Of a stretch of 36,636 nucleotides of DNA, positions 1-8,172 are shown piece by piece (within the stretch, counting starts at the first letter, position 1; each line of letters starts with the position of its first letter). The notes under the pieces are model-generated. The model was not told the DNA's origin. It was given only the letters and a program-made list of their open reading frames with translations, and did no database searches. The stretch comes from Lentisphaerae bacterium RIFOXYA12_64_32 (GTDB lineage: Bacteria > Verrucomicrobiota > Lentisphaeria > Oligosphaerales > YB12-FULL-65-16): positions 67,392 to 104,027 of the forward strand of contig MHBL01000148.1 of the NCBI GenBank assembly GCA_001803235.1, read 5' to 3'. A program made the translations under genes and the position numbers.

Positions 1-2
1 CC

Positions 3-23
3 GCGGGACCGAGCCGGTCCCGC
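3..23. repeat. Short perfect hairpin at window edge
   Basis: An 8-bp perfect inverted repeat (3-10 with 16-23) encloses a 5-nt loop. It could be the terminator of a gene lying left of the window, but no clear T-run follows on either side. Function unknown. Confidence 0.35.
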
Positions 24-194
24 CACTTTGGCCAGCCATCCCCAAACCCTGCACCCGCGACTGACGCAGCACCGGAATCCCCCGGTTGCCCCTTGTATTT
101 GCCTGCAGTCCTCGCTACTTTTGAGCGGATAAGAACCTCGTGGTGCCTTGGCCAGTGCAAGAGAACCTCTTGGCACCCGTGAAGGCAGATTACC

Positions 195-395
195 ATGGGT
201 AAAGTCCGACGTGACGGCTATATCATCACCTGGTGGAAAGGCGATCATACCCCGCGCCACGTTCACGTGAAGACCGCCGGGGGCGAGAAACTGGGCCGGC
301 TCGACATTACCGCCATGCGCGGCCTGGAAGGTTGGATGCCCGACCGGAAACTCGTCACGCTCATCGAGCAATTAAGAGACGAAGGCCGTCTATGA
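195..395 (+). CDS. Small DUF4160-like protein
   Basis: This 66-residue protein opens with a short strand pattern and a WWKGDHTPRHVHV stretch, the aromatic/His-rich core (aromatic, then P-x-H-V-H-V) seen in DUF4160 proteins. Those are small cytoplasmic proteins often paired with DUF2442 proteins and suspected to be toxin-antitoxin-like; no reaction is established. The stop overlaps the next gene's start (ATGA at 392-395), so the two are translationally coupled. A weak purine-rich stretch (GAAGGCAG) lies upstream of the ATG. The family assignment rests on motif recognition only. Confidence 0.6.
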   Translation: MGKVRRDGYIITWWKGDHTPRHVHVKTAGGEKLGRLDITAMRGLEGWMPDRKLVTLIEQLRDEGRL

Positions 396-682
396 AGACC
401 GTGAGCCGCTTGAAGAAACCGTTTGGTACCGCCAAGATGGTGGACATCATCCATGTGCGCTATCTGGAGTGGGAAGACGCGTTTGATGTCGAGTTCGAGG
501 ACGGGCTGAGCTTCCTGGAGCCTCACGCCACCATCAAGAAGGCCAACCGTATTTCCGCCAAAGCGATTCCGGTTAACGTGAGCCTGGACGACACAGGCAT
601 GGGCTTCGAGGTGCGTTACGACACTGGCGAAGCAGCCGACGTGTCGTGGGCCTTCATCCGCGAGTTGCCGCCCGGTTCTTGA
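392..682 (+). CDS. Small DUF2442-like protein
   Basis: A 96-residue protein. I chose the ATG at 392, which overlaps the upstream stop, over an earlier ATG at 233 in the same frame that would lie almost entirely inside the DUF4160-like gene. The segment VRYLEWEDAFDVEFEDGLSF matches the DUF2442 pattern (strand, then 'L-x-V-x-F-x-D/N-G'), and the C-terminal half (YDTGEAADVSWAFIREL) fits the usual terminal 'I-x-W-x-x-L' element. DUF2442 proteins commonly sit beside DUF4160 proteins; the molecular role is unknown. Confidence 0.55.
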   Translation: MKTVSRLKKPFGTAKMVDIIHVRYLEWEDAFDVEFEDGLSFLEPHATIKKANRISAKAIPVNVSLDDTGMGFEVRYDTGEAADVSWAFIRELPPGS

Positions 683-907
683 TGTCGAGGTGGACAGCAC
701 CCTCGCCCCTACGAATCCAAGCCCCAACCGCGACAGAAATCAACGCCGGTCGCCGCCTGGGCGGTGCAATGGTATCTCGCGTCATCCGGCGCACCGCTCT
801 TGATACTCCCGGGCTTCGCGTCTATGTTCCGTATGGACAAGAAGTCGGACCAAGGCACGCGAAGCACTCGATGTCGAAGCACCCGTGCGTTCCCATGTGG
901 TTTTGCG

Positions 908-1147
908 ATGAGATTTGAGATCGTCGGTAACATTCACCACGTCGAGACGATTGCCTCCGGCAGCGGTATCCGCATTCTGCGTTACTTGCGCAAGCAGTAT
1001 GGCTATGGACGCTGGCGCAAGCTGAAGGGCATCGCCGAGGTGCGCTTCTCCAATGGCGTGATGCGCACTGTAGAGATGCATTGGTACGAAGCACACGGTA
1101 TCGGTAAGCGCGACGTGAAGATCAAACGGTATCTGGATGCACCATGA
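908..1147 (+). CDS. Conserved small protein of unknown function
   Basis: A 79-residue basic protein with the recognisable core ETIASGSGIRILRYL, a YGYGRWRKLKG segment and the end HWYEAHGIGKRDVKIKRYL. I have seen this type as a short stand-alone conserved hypothetical protein, but I know no function. The ATG at 908 is preferred to one at 764 because the extra residues are Arg/Ser-rich and look non-coding. It overlaps the next gene by ATGA (1144-1147), so the two form a two-gene unit. The 225 bases upstream (683-907) hold no recognisable gene. Confidence 0.6.
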   Translation: MRFEIVGNIHHVETIASGSGIRILRYLRKQYGYGRWRKLKGIAEVRFSNGVMRTVEMHWYEAHGIGKRDVKIKRYLDAP

Positions 1148-1380
1148 GAACAGCCAAACACCAATTCGCCCTCTGCCTGCGGAACACGGACTACGAAGCC
1201 TCGCTGATTCGCGGCAAAGTGTATCCGGTCCTCCCGGATTCGAGGGCCGCCAACGATGCGTTGATTCGCGTGATTGACGAGGACGGCGAGGATTACCTCT
1301 TTCCCGAAGACCTGTTCGTTCTGGTCGATTTGCCACGTCCGGTGGAGAAGCAGCTCTTGGCCATTGCCAGCGTTGCCTGA
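1144..1380 (+). CDS. Small conserved acidic protein, coupled to upstream gene
   Basis: A 78-residue protein whose middle, GKVYPVLPDSRAANDALIRVIDEDGEDYLFPEDLFVLV (1-20 of this run being the most typical part), fits a compact all-beta domain. The 'IRVIDEDGEDYLFP' motif is common in small conserved hypothetical proteins next to the 908-1147 type. It is translated from an ATGA overlap. The two genes probably make interacting small proteins, possibly a toxin-antitoxin-like pair; that is inference from size and coupling only. Confidence 0.6.
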   Translation: MRTAKHQFALCLRNTDYEASLIRGKVYPVLPDSRAANDALIRVIDEDGEDYLFPEDLFVLVDLPRPVEKQLLAIASVA

Positions 1381-1568
1381 GCGCGAGACATCTCGGCGGA
1401 TTGGAGTTCCGATCTCGCACCCCGGCCAGGCATAACTATCAAGCGAATGGACGAGTTGGCGCCTGTCAGGCGGTTGGTGACCTCGCTAGACCTCGCTGCA
1501 AAAGCCCAAGAGCCGGGTACAACGCGGCCACTACAGCAATGAACGCAAACTCAGGATCGGCTGTAGCG

Positions 1569-1585
1569 TCGGCCTTGTAGGCCGA
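1569..1585. repeat. Short palindromic repeat upstream of MNT gene
   Basis: Two 7-base arms (TCGGCCT / AGGCCGA) enclose a 3-nt loop, about 40 bases upstream of the nucleotidyltransferase start. It resembles the other short palindromic intergenic modules in this window. It could be a small dispersed repeat or an autoregulatory operator. Confidence 0.4.
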
Positions 1586-1625
1586 TCCCCGACCCTTTGG
1601 CAACGGGGTCTCGCTAGGCACGCCA

Positions 1626-1922
1626 ATGACGCTGGACGAACTCAAACCAATCGTGATTCCCTTCTGCGAGCAGTTCGCGGTCAGGAGGTTGGACGTGTTC
1701 GGGTCCGTGGCCCGGGCGGAAGCGACCTCGACCCGCGACGTGGACCTGGTCGTCGAGTTCAAAGACCCGGGCCGCGGACTGTCGAGGCGGTTTTTCGGGT
1801 TCCTGCACTCGCTGGAGGACAACCTGGGTTGTCGCGTAGACCTGCTGACGCTCGATGGCCTGCGCAACCCGTACTTCCGTTGCCGAGTCCTCGCGGAAAG
1901 GATTCTCATCAATGAAGGATGA
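1626..1922 (+). CDS. MNT-domain minimal nucleotidyltransferase
   Basis: A 98-residue MNT protein, cytoplasmic. It carries the pol-beta superfamily signature G26-S27-x(10)-D38-x-D40 (FGSVARAEATSTRDVDLVVEF region), so the metal-binding aspartates needed for nucleotide transfer are present. In MNT-HEPN modules the MNT protein is usually the antitoxin that AMPylates or otherwise neutralises the HEPN RNase. The expected partner starts within its 3' end (ATG at 1912) but is cut to 30 codons, so this copy may be orphaned. A second, intact module lies at 34365-34992. Confidence 0.8.
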   Translation: MTLDELKPIVIPFCEQFAVRRLDVFGSVARAEATSTRDVDLVVEFKDPGRGLSRRFFGFLHSLEDNLGCRVDLLTLDGLRNPYFRCRVLAERILINEG

Positions 1923-2004
1923 GGTCCTTAAACATCTCCATGACATCCGGGAAGCCGCAGCGGCGATCCAAGTGCTTCGCGACTGGCAAGACATGTCGGC
2001 ATGA
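1912..2004 (+). pseudogene. Truncated HEPN (DUF86-like) partner of MNT
   Basis: The frame starts at an ATG inside the end of the MNT gene (11-bp overlap) and reads MKDEVLKHLHDIREAAAAIQ and ten more residues before a TGA. That beginning is typical of DUF86/HEPN toxins, which normally run to about 110 residues and end with an R-x4-6-H RNase motif. No remainder of the domain is visible in the following 200 bases in any frame, so the gene is cut rather than simply frameshifted. A genuinely tiny protein cannot be excluded. Confidence 0.6.
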
Positions 2005-2815
2005 CCGTCGCCGATGGCAGCGCGTTCATTGAGAGAGCCCCCCCACGGCTACGCAAGCAGGCTTGGGATTGCAACCACTTACCGGCTTTGGGCAGGAAGA
2101 CCAAGAAGCGCTCTTCCTCGCTGCCCCTATGTGAGCAGGTCGAGTCTCCCTACCCGAACCAGTTCTTCGAATCTGGTTCCTGCATGGCTGTTTGACCGCC
2201 ACCGCTTGCGGGCTATCTTTTTCGGTTGACGGACCTGTACCGGGATCGGCCAACCTGACCCTGACCTGTCACGAATTGTGTGTTCCCTACAGCGTCATCG
2301 AGCCGCCACCCCGCGGCTTTCAGGGTGGATCGGCGCTCGCTGTTCGGCTGGCACTTTGAGGCCCTGCGGCGAGCCTTTGCGAATGTCAAGCCGGAACTGG
2401 CGCAAGCGCTGGCAGGTAAATGATTGCCTGATCCCCACGGCATAAGCACAGATGCGGTCGCCGCAAGCCCTTGCGAGTGACTGCTAATGTTATCTACGGG
2501 GTACGCCTTCCTGGAAGTACTGACTCATCAGGAGGTCCGTTCCCTTCTCTCCCTTGCGACTCGCACTAGAAGGTTCGGCAACGCAATGGGATGGACTCCC
2601 GGAGTCATCGGCGCTATGATCCTTGGTGCCACGATGGCGGCAGGTCTGCATAATGGGCGGGGCGGAGCGTCTCCGGGAACCGACCGCCGTCACGGATTTC
2701 GGCAGGCGACGGTGGCTGAAGCGGGCGGCGGTCGATATAGTTGACCCCAGTGCGAATGACGTCATTGGGATTCCGAGGATCTGTCGTGCCATACAGGCAG
2801 GAAGGGAACGGAAGC
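2005..2815. other. About 800 bp with no convincing gene
   Basis: Open frames here are short, compositionally odd and lack ribosome-binding sites. One stretch (2325-2423, GTG to TGA) reads as a plausible C-terminal protein fragment with a helical LFGWHFEALRRAFANV segment, but I cannot name it. This looks like decayed DNA between the accessory edge and the biosynthetic genes. The 3' end carries a promoter/operator candidate, listed separately. Confidence 0.5.
2736..2766 (+). promoter_or_regulatory. Candidate -10 box plus palindromic operator
   Basis: TATAGT at 2736-2741 matches five of six positions of the sigma-70 -10 element. It is followed by a perfect 12-nt palindrome, AATGACGTCATT (2755-2766), placed where transcription would begin, 50 bases upstream of the first gene of the large operon. 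No good -35 element is seen at the right distance. The palindrome could be a dimeric repressor site; this is speculative. Confidence 0.3.
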
Positions 2816-3427
2816 ATGGTCTGTCAAAACGTCCGAACCAGCATGTCTCTGATCCATCGTCCGGTGTTTCTTATGTTGGGAGCGCTGGTGTGTATGATGG
2901 GGGTCGGGCGGGCCGGATGGGCCGGCGAGGTGTACACGAAGTTCAACATCCACGTTCAGGACAAGGTCGACAAGGCAGGCAATCATCAATACAACGCCAG
3001 TTGTGCCAACTGGACAGACCCCGGTGCCGGCCACATCTTCATCCCGGTCAACACCGCCATCGAGATTGTGAAGGCTGATCCCAAAGAGATCACGTTCAAG
3101 GTCAAGAGCGACGACAGGCTCGTCCATCTCGGGTACAATATCAAGTGGATGATGGGCATGGACGTGAACAAGTACGTCGAGTTGATCACGTCGACAACGC
3201 CGGTTTCTCTGGATGCCCTCTCGGAAGCCGACCGCAAGGGAATCAAAGATGGGATTGCTTCGGTCGGTATGACCAAGGCGGGGGTCATGGCGGCGCTGGG
3301 CTATCCTGCCGCGCACCGTACCCCTTCGCCGGAAACTGCAACCGTCTGGGTCTATTGGACCAACCGGTTCAAGTCCATTGCCGTGGAGTTCGATGATCAA
3401 GGGCAGGTCAAGACTATCACGCGGTGA
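2816..3427 (+). CDS. Secreted protein with SmpA/OmlA-like C-terminal region
   Basis: A 203-residue protein. The start at 2816 follows a purine-rich GGGAACGGAAG site; an alternative ATG at 2843 would shorten the N-terminus by 9 residues. Residues ~12-40 form a hydrophobic signal segment ending near GWAGEV, so the product is exported. The C-terminal 60 residues (IKDGIASVGMTKAGVMAALGYP, then VWVYWTNRFKSIAVEFDD) follow the 'G-M-T-x-x-x-V-x-x-x-L-G-x-P' pattern of the BamE/SmpA/OmlA fold. The N-terminal domain is unrecognised. It ends 27 bases before fabG and may be the first gene of the pathway operon, perhaps a periplasmic or outer-membrane accessory factor. Confidence 0.65.
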   Translation: MVCQNVRTSMSLIHRPVFLMLGALVCMMGVGRAGWAGEVYTKFNIHVQDKVDKAGNHQYNASCANWTDPGAGHIFIPVNTAIEIVKADPKEITFKVKSDDRLVHLGYNIKWMMGMDVNKYVELITSTTPVSLDALSEADRKGIKDGIASVGMTKAGVMAALGYPAAHRTPSPETATVWVYWTNRFKSIAVEFDDQGQVKTITR

Positions 3428-3454
3428 TTCAGTGCGCATCCATGGGGAGAACAC

Positions 3455-4174
3455 ATGATTGCCCTCGTTACTGGTGGCAATAGAGGGATTGGCGCGGCAG
3501 TTGTTCTGGCTTTGGCACGAGATGGCTACGATATCTGGCTCAACTACCGTAGTAATCACGAGGCCGCCGGAATCGTGGCTGCGGCTGTCGAGAAGTTGGG
3601 CCGGAAGTGCCGTCTTCTGCCGTTTGACGTAACGGATGCCGCGGCGGTTGTCGCCACTCTGGACCCGCTGCTGGAGACCGAGACGCCGGATGTCTTGGTC
3701 AACAACGCCGGGTACAACCGGGATACACTCATGGTGTGGATGACGCAGGAGGAGTGGGACGGTGTGCTGGCTGTGCACCTAGGTGGTTTCTTCCTGGTGA
3801 CCAAAGCGGTGCTCCGCAACATGCTGAGCCGTCGTGCCGGCCGGATTATCAACATTGCCTCTACCTCGGGGCAGAGCGGGATGCCGGGGCAAGTCAACTA
3901 CTCGGCCGCGAAGGCGGGGTTGATCGGGGCCACTCGCTCGCTGGCCTTGGAAGTGGCGAAACGGCATGTCCTGGTGAATGCGGTCTCCCCCGGGTTCATC
4001 GCTACAGATATGCTCAAGAATGTGCCTATGGAACGGATACTGCCCATGATCCCGCTGGGGCGGACAGGGACGCCCGAGGAAGTGGCTGCTGCGGTCTGTT
4101 TCCTCTGTTCGCCCGGGGCATCGTATATCACGGGACAGGTGATCGCCGTCAACGGCGGCGCCTATATGGGCTGA
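3455..4174 (+). CDS. fabG: 3-oxoacyl-ACP reductase (FabG-type SDR)
   Basis: A 239-residue short-chain dehydrogenase of standard FabG length. Visible motifs are the NADPH-binding TGGNRGIG near residue 6, NNAG near residue 83, the catalytic S136, Y149 and K153 (S-x12-Y-x3-K), and the terminal ITGQVIAVNGGAYMG. It should reduce beta-ketoacyl-ACP to beta-hydroxyacyl-ACP in the cytoplasm. As the only ketoreductase among several ketosynthases here, it probably serves the whole pathway, like ApeQ in aryl-polyene clusters. A purine-rich GGGGAG site precedes the ATG. Confidence 0.9.
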   Translation: MIALVTGGNRGIGAAVVLALARDGYDIWLNYRSNHEAAGIVAAAVEKLGRKCRLLPFDVTDAAAVVATLDPLLETETPDVLVNNAGYNRDTLMVWMTQEEWDGVLAVHLGGFFLVTKAVLRNMLSRRAGRIINIASTSGQSGMPGQVNYSAAKAGLIGATRSLALEVAKRHVLVNAVSPGFIATDMLKNVPMERILPMIPLGRTGTPEEVAAAVCFLCSPGASYITGQVIAVNGGAYMG

Positions 4175-4235
4175 TACCGGCCCATGGGCGACAGTTCGGA
4201 TACCACAACACAACCCACGGCTATCCCCGAGTAAC

Positions 4236-5456
4236 ATGCACAGAGTTGCCATTACCGGACTTGGAATCGTTTCCTGCCTCGGGTGTGACGTGAAGACCGT
4301 GGCCACGGCCCTGCGTCAGGGCAAGTCCGGCATTGCGGTGGATGAGGCGCGGCGTCAGCGCGGTTTCCGCAGTCCCTTGACGGGCGTTATCCGCGACTTT
4401 GACCCCAATGTGGTGCTGCCGAAGAAACAGCGCAAGACCATGCCGGATTTTGCTGTGCAGGCGTACGCGGCCGTGCGCGATGCGGTGGCGATGTCTGGCC
4501 TGCATGAGAATGAGATCCAAAGCGACGTAACCGGCCTGGTTTTCGGGTGCGACTCCAGTTGCCTGGCCGCGGTCGAACAGGTCGATTTGGTGCGAACTCA
4601 CGGCGACACGGCGGGGATCGGGAGCGGGCATGTGTTCCGCTCCATGACCTCGTCCATCACCATGAACCTCGTGACCATTTTGAAAACCCGTGGCGCGGCG
4701 TGGACCATCAGCGCGGCATGCGCCAGCGGCGGGCATGCCGTGAGCCAAGCTGCGGACTTGATTGCCCTGGGGCGCCAAGACCGCGTGATCTGCGGTGGCG
4801 CTCAGGAAATCAATTGGGAGTCCATGGCGAGTTTTGACGCGTTGGGCGCCTTTTCCTGCCGAATCCACGAGCCATGGGCCGCCTGTCGTCCCTTCGACGC
4901 ACAACGTGACGGACTGGTCCCCAGCGGCGGCGCCGCGGCCATGGTGTTGGAGCGGCTGGAACTGGCGCAACAGCGGGGGGCCATCATCCTGGGCGAGGTC
5001 ATCGCGTCCGGGTTCTCCTCGGACGGGGGACATATATCGACCCCCAGTGCCGACGGCATGCAGCGCGCCATGGGCATGGCGCTGAGGAATGCCGCGCTGC
5101 GGCCACGGGAGATCGACTACATCTGCGCGCATGCGACGTCAACTCCCGCCGGCGATGCGGTTGAGGCTGAGAGCATCGCCACCGTGTTTGGTCCCAGCAC
5201 ACCGCCGGTGTCATCCCTGAAGTCCATGACCGGACACGAGCTCTGGATGTCCGGCGCATCCCAGGTGGTGTATTGCGCGATCATGGCCCGCAACGGCTTC
5301 ATCGCGCCCAACGTCAACTTCGAAAGCCCCGACGCGAGTTCGGCCAAGCTCAATATTGTGTCCACGGCAATCGATCATCCGCCACGGACCGTGCTGTGTA
5401 ACTCCGCCGGGTTCGGCGGGACCAATTCCTGCCTGATCCTGAGGTTTCCTGGATGA
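4236..5456 (+). CDS. Beta-ketoacyl-ACP synthase (FabF-like, KS 1)
   Basis: A 406-residue thiolase-fold condensing enzyme. The catalytic triad is complete: Cys162 in ISAACASGG, His299 in CAHATST, and His334 in MTGHELWMSGAS. It should extend acyl chains by decarboxylative Claisen condensation with malonyl-ACP. The second His motif is unusual: FabF enzymes normally have GHTLGAAG there, and this one has GHELWMSG, also known from some aryl-polyene/polyketide KS enzymes. Its stop overlaps the FAD enzyme start (ATGA, 5453-5456), so the two are probably made in fixed ratio. Confidence 0.88.
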   Translation: MHRVAITGLGIVSCLGCDVKTVATALRQGKSGIAVDEARRQRGFRSPLTGVIRDFDPNVVLPKKQRKTMPDFAVQAYAAVRDAVAMSGLHENEIQSDVTGLVFGCDSSCLAAVEQVDLVRTHGDTAGIGSGHVFRSMTSSITMNLVTILKTRGAAWTISAACASGGHAVSQAADLIALGRQDRVICGGAQEINWESMASFDALGAFSCRIHEPWAACRPFDAQRDGLVPSGGAAAMVLERLELAQQRGAIILGEVIASGFSSDGGHISTPSADGMQRAMGMALRNAALRPREIDYICAHATSTPAGDAVEAESIATVFGPSTPPVSSLKSMTGHELWMSGASQVVYCAIMARNGFIAPNVNFESPDASSAKLNIVSTAIDHPPRTVLCNSAGFGGTNSCLILRFPG

Positions 5457-6940
5457 GCTACGACTATGCGGTGATCGGCGCCGGCGCCGCTGGGATGTCC
5501 GCCGCCATTATCCTGGCCAGGACCGGGGCCAAAGTCGTCCTGCTGGAAAAAGCCCCGCAACTCGCTCCGTTACTTCGAGGTTTCACCCGCCACGGAGTCC
5601 ATTTCGACACCGGGCTTCATTGCCTCGGTGGTCTTGCCGACGGCGACGTTCTGGATGTGTTCCTGCGTTACCTCGGTATGGCCGACAAGGTTGAGAAGAT
5701 ACCGTTCCGACCGGAAGGTTTTGACCGCTTTCGCTGCCTGGAGCCGGCGTGGGAATTCGACTTCCCCTATGGCTGGGACCGGATTGCCGACGCGCTGTCC
5801 GCGGCGTTTCCGGCTGAAGAGCCCGCGGTCCGTGAGTACTTGCGGACGATTCGGGACCACTACGAATCCCTGCCTTACATCAACATGCAGGCAGAGTTCG
5901 ACCCCATGCAATTGCTCCCGGATGCTCTGGGGCTGACGCTGGGCGGATTTCTGGACCGGTTGACCGACAATCCCAGACTGAAAACCATCCTGTCCTTCCA
6001 TTGGCTTCTCCACGGGGTTGCCCCGGATGAAGCGCCGCTGGCCTCTCACGCGCGGGTCGCGGCCTCATACTACGGGGCAGTGCACGGGCTGCGCGGTGGC
6101 GGCCGGAGTCTGGTTGACGCCTTTACCACCCAACTGAAGGCCTATGGCGTGGACGTATTCTGCGGTTCGGGGGCAGCCCGTATCGACTTCTCGGCGGCCG
6201 GATCCGTCAGCGGAGTCCGCACCGAGAGCGGAGACGGACTGGGCTGCCATGCCTGTATTGCGACCCTGCATCCACGACACCTTGTCGACATGGTTCCTGA
6301 GTCGCTGTTCCGGTCGGCGTACCGGACCCGATTGAAGACTCACGAAGATACCTGTTCCGCGTTCGTCCTGTATGCTGCCTGTGACGGCATCCCCGAGGCG
6401 CTTCAAGGGCGCAATCTCATACTGGCACCGGATTCCCGATCTGTTTGTTCTCCGGACAGCGCGTTTACGCGGGATCCGCCGATCTACGTAGCCGGCACCG
6501 CTCCTGACCGGGCCAGGCAGGTGTCACCCGGCGGGTTTACAGCCATCTGTCCGGCGTCACCCACGGCGACCTCCCGGTGGGCGGACACCGGCACCGGCAA
6601 ACGCCCGCCGGACTATACGGCGTTCAAGGAACAGGTAACGATGGACATCTGCCGGCGTCTCGATGCGACCTGTCCCGAGATCATGGCGACGGTTACCGAT
6701 ATGGAGTTGGCCACACCGTTGACGATCCGGGACTACGTCCACACGCCTGCGGGGAGTCTCTACGGCATCAAGCACCGGATGGGTGACCACGTGCTGGCCC
6801 CCCAAACTCGAGCTCGTGGGTTGTTCCTGGCCGGTCAGTCCATCGTCGCCCCGGGGGTTTTCGGGGCAATGCTGTCAAGTGTGGTGACGTGCGGTACGAT
6901 TCTCGGACACGAGCGTCTCCGAAAGGAATTGCAGGCATGA
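5453..6940 (+). CDS. Phytoene-desaturase/RetSat-like FAD oxidoreductase
   Basis: A 495-residue flavoprotein. The N-terminus has the Rossmann FAD motif (VIGAGAAGMSAA, Gly9-x-Gly-x-x-Gly14) and an acidic residue closing the second strand (LLEKA). The C-terminus has the CrtI/RetSat family FAD motif GLFLAGQSIVAPGVFGAMLSS (first 20 residues listed here as the key part). This family desaturates, isomerises or saturates polyenes. Related enzymes occur in highly reducing type II PKS clusters (cinnamoyl-lipid type) and in the proposed ladderane loci of anammox bacteria. Coupled by overlap to a KS on both sides, it very likely acts on the chain made here, by dehydrogenation or double-bond isomerisation. 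It is not carotenoid synthesis: no phytoene synthase or GGPP synthase is nearby. Confidence 0.8.
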   Translation: MSYDYAVIGAGAAGMSAAIILARTGAKVVLLEKAPQLAPLLRGFTRHGVHFDTGLHCLGGLADGDVLDVFLRYLGMADKVEKIPFRPEGFDRFRCLEPAWEFDFPYGWDRIADALSAAFPAEEPAVREYLRTIRDHYESLPYINMQAEFDPMQLLPDALGLTLGGFLDRLTDNPRLKTILSFHWLLHGVAPDEAPLASHARVAASYYGAVHGLRGGGRSLVDAFTTQLKAYGVDVFCGSGAARIDFSAAGSVSGVRTESGDGLGCHACIATLHPRHLVDMVPESLFRSAYRTRLKTHEDTCSAFVLYAACDGIPEALQGRNLILAPDSRSVCSPDSAFTRDPPIYVAGTAPDRARQVSPGGFTAICPASPTATSRWADTGTGKRPPDYTAFKEQVTMDICRRLDATCPEIMATVTDMELATPLTIRDYVHTPAGSLYGIKHRMGDHVLAPQTRARGLFLAGQSIVAPGVFGAMLSSVVTCGTILGHERLRKELQA

Positions 6941-8172
6941 CATTGAGACGGGTCGTGGTGACAGGGCTGGGCGTTGTCTCGCCGATTGGCCGGGGAATGC
7001 CAGCGTTGATGGACGGCCTGGTTGCGGGCAAGAGCGGAGTCGTGAATGCCCCCGCTCTGTCCGTAATCAAGGACATTCGCAGTCGGGTTGCGGCATTGGC
7101 TCCAGACTTGGACGGGCGCGAGATCCCGCGGCATTTCCGGCGTTCCATGTCGAAGATGTCCATCTATGCAACGCTGGCCTGTCAGGAGGCGCTGTTACAG
7201 GCCGGCCTGACTGCGGAACACTGCGCGGGAGGCCGGCTCGGGGTGGTGATCGGCTCGACCATCCAGAGCACGGATGCGATCGAAGGATTCTTCCGCGACT
7301 ATCTGACCACGCACGCCATTGAGCAAATGCGCTCGACCCTGTTCTTCCAGATCATGAATCACTCCTGCGCAGCGAATGTGGCACAGACGCTGGGGATCAC
7401 AGGCCGGACCGTGGCCCCGGCCGCCGCATGCGCCACCGGCGGCCAGACCGTGGGGTTCGGCTATGAGTGGATCGCCTCGGGCAAGCAGGACATGATGCTT
7501 TGCGGCGGGGCCGACGAGTTCCATCCTTTGGCCACGGCGGTGTTCGACGTGGTCAATGCCGCCTCGACCCGTTACAACGACCGGCCAACCATGACGCCCC
7601 GGCCGTTCGACCGGCAACGGGATGGCGTGGTCTGCGGCGAGGGCGGCGGGATTGTGGTGCTGGAGGCGCTCGACTCAGCCCGGGCCCGCGGTGTCCCGGT
7701 GCTGGCCGAGCTCCTGGGTTTTGCGACGGTGTCGACGCCTGACAGCATCAGCAATCCGAGCGCCGGGTCGATGGAGGAGTGTATGCGCCTGGCGCTGGAA
7801 GAGGCGAAACTGCGCCCGGAGCAGGTAGATTATGTCAACGCCCATGCGACGGCTACGGAACTGGGTGACATCGCTGAGAGCGCCGCCATTCACCGCGTGT
7901 TTGGCCATAGCGTTCCTGTCAGCAGCTTGAAAGGCCATCTGGGGCACACCATGGCGGCGAGTGGCGCCATTGAACTGGCCGCCACTATCGCGATGCTGAA
8001 CGGCGGTCGCCTGATTCCGACCCTGAACCTGGACGAGGTGGAGCCTCAATGTGCACCGCTACGGCTCCCACGGCAGGTTGAGTCGGTCTCCCTGCGAACG
8101 GCCGTGAAGAACTGTTTTGCCTTCGGCGGCATCAACTCAACACTGGTGATAAGGAGAGATACGCGTGACTGA
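6937..8172 (+). CDS. Beta-ketoacyl-ACP synthase (FabF-like, KS 2)
   Basis: A 411-residue KS. The ATG at 6937 overlaps the upstream stop (ATGA) with AAAGGA 10 bases ahead; an in-frame ATG at 6889 would sit inside the previous gene. The catalytic residues are all present: Cys165 (AAACATGG), His303 (NAHATATE) and His337 (GHLGHTMAASG). A canonical elongating ketosynthase; the closest in style to housekeeping FabF among the KS proteins of the window. Its 3' end overlaps the ACP gene by 8 bases, as is common for KS-ACP pairs that act together. Confidence 0.9.
   Translation: MTLRRVVVTGLGVVSPIGRGMPALMDGLVAGKSGVVNAPALSVIKDIRSRVAALAPDLDGREIPRHFRRSMSKMSIYATLACQEALLQAGLTAEHCAGGRLGVVIGSTIQSTDAIEGFFRDYLTTHAIEQMRSTLFFQIMNHSCAANVAQTLGITGRTVAPAAACATGGQTVGFGYEWIASGKQDMMLCGGADEFHPLATAVFDVVNAASTRYNDRPTMTPRPFDRQRDGVVCGEGGGIVVLEALDSARARGVPVLAELLGFATVSTPDSISNPSAGSMEECMRLALEEAKLRPEQVDYVNAHATATELGDIAESAAIHRVFGHSVPVSSLKGHLGHTMAASGAIELAATIAMLNGGRLIPTLNLDEVEPQCAPLRLPRQVESVSLRTAVKNCFAFGGINSTLVIRRDTRD

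Noticed and set aside
2001..2195. Small frame beginning at the HEPN stop (ATGA)
   Set aside because: The sequence is not HEPN-like or otherwise recognisable; there is no sign that it continues the toxin.
5453..6940. Carotenoid desaturase
   Set aside because: No phytoene synthase, cyclase or prenyltransferase is present; the context is KS/ACP.
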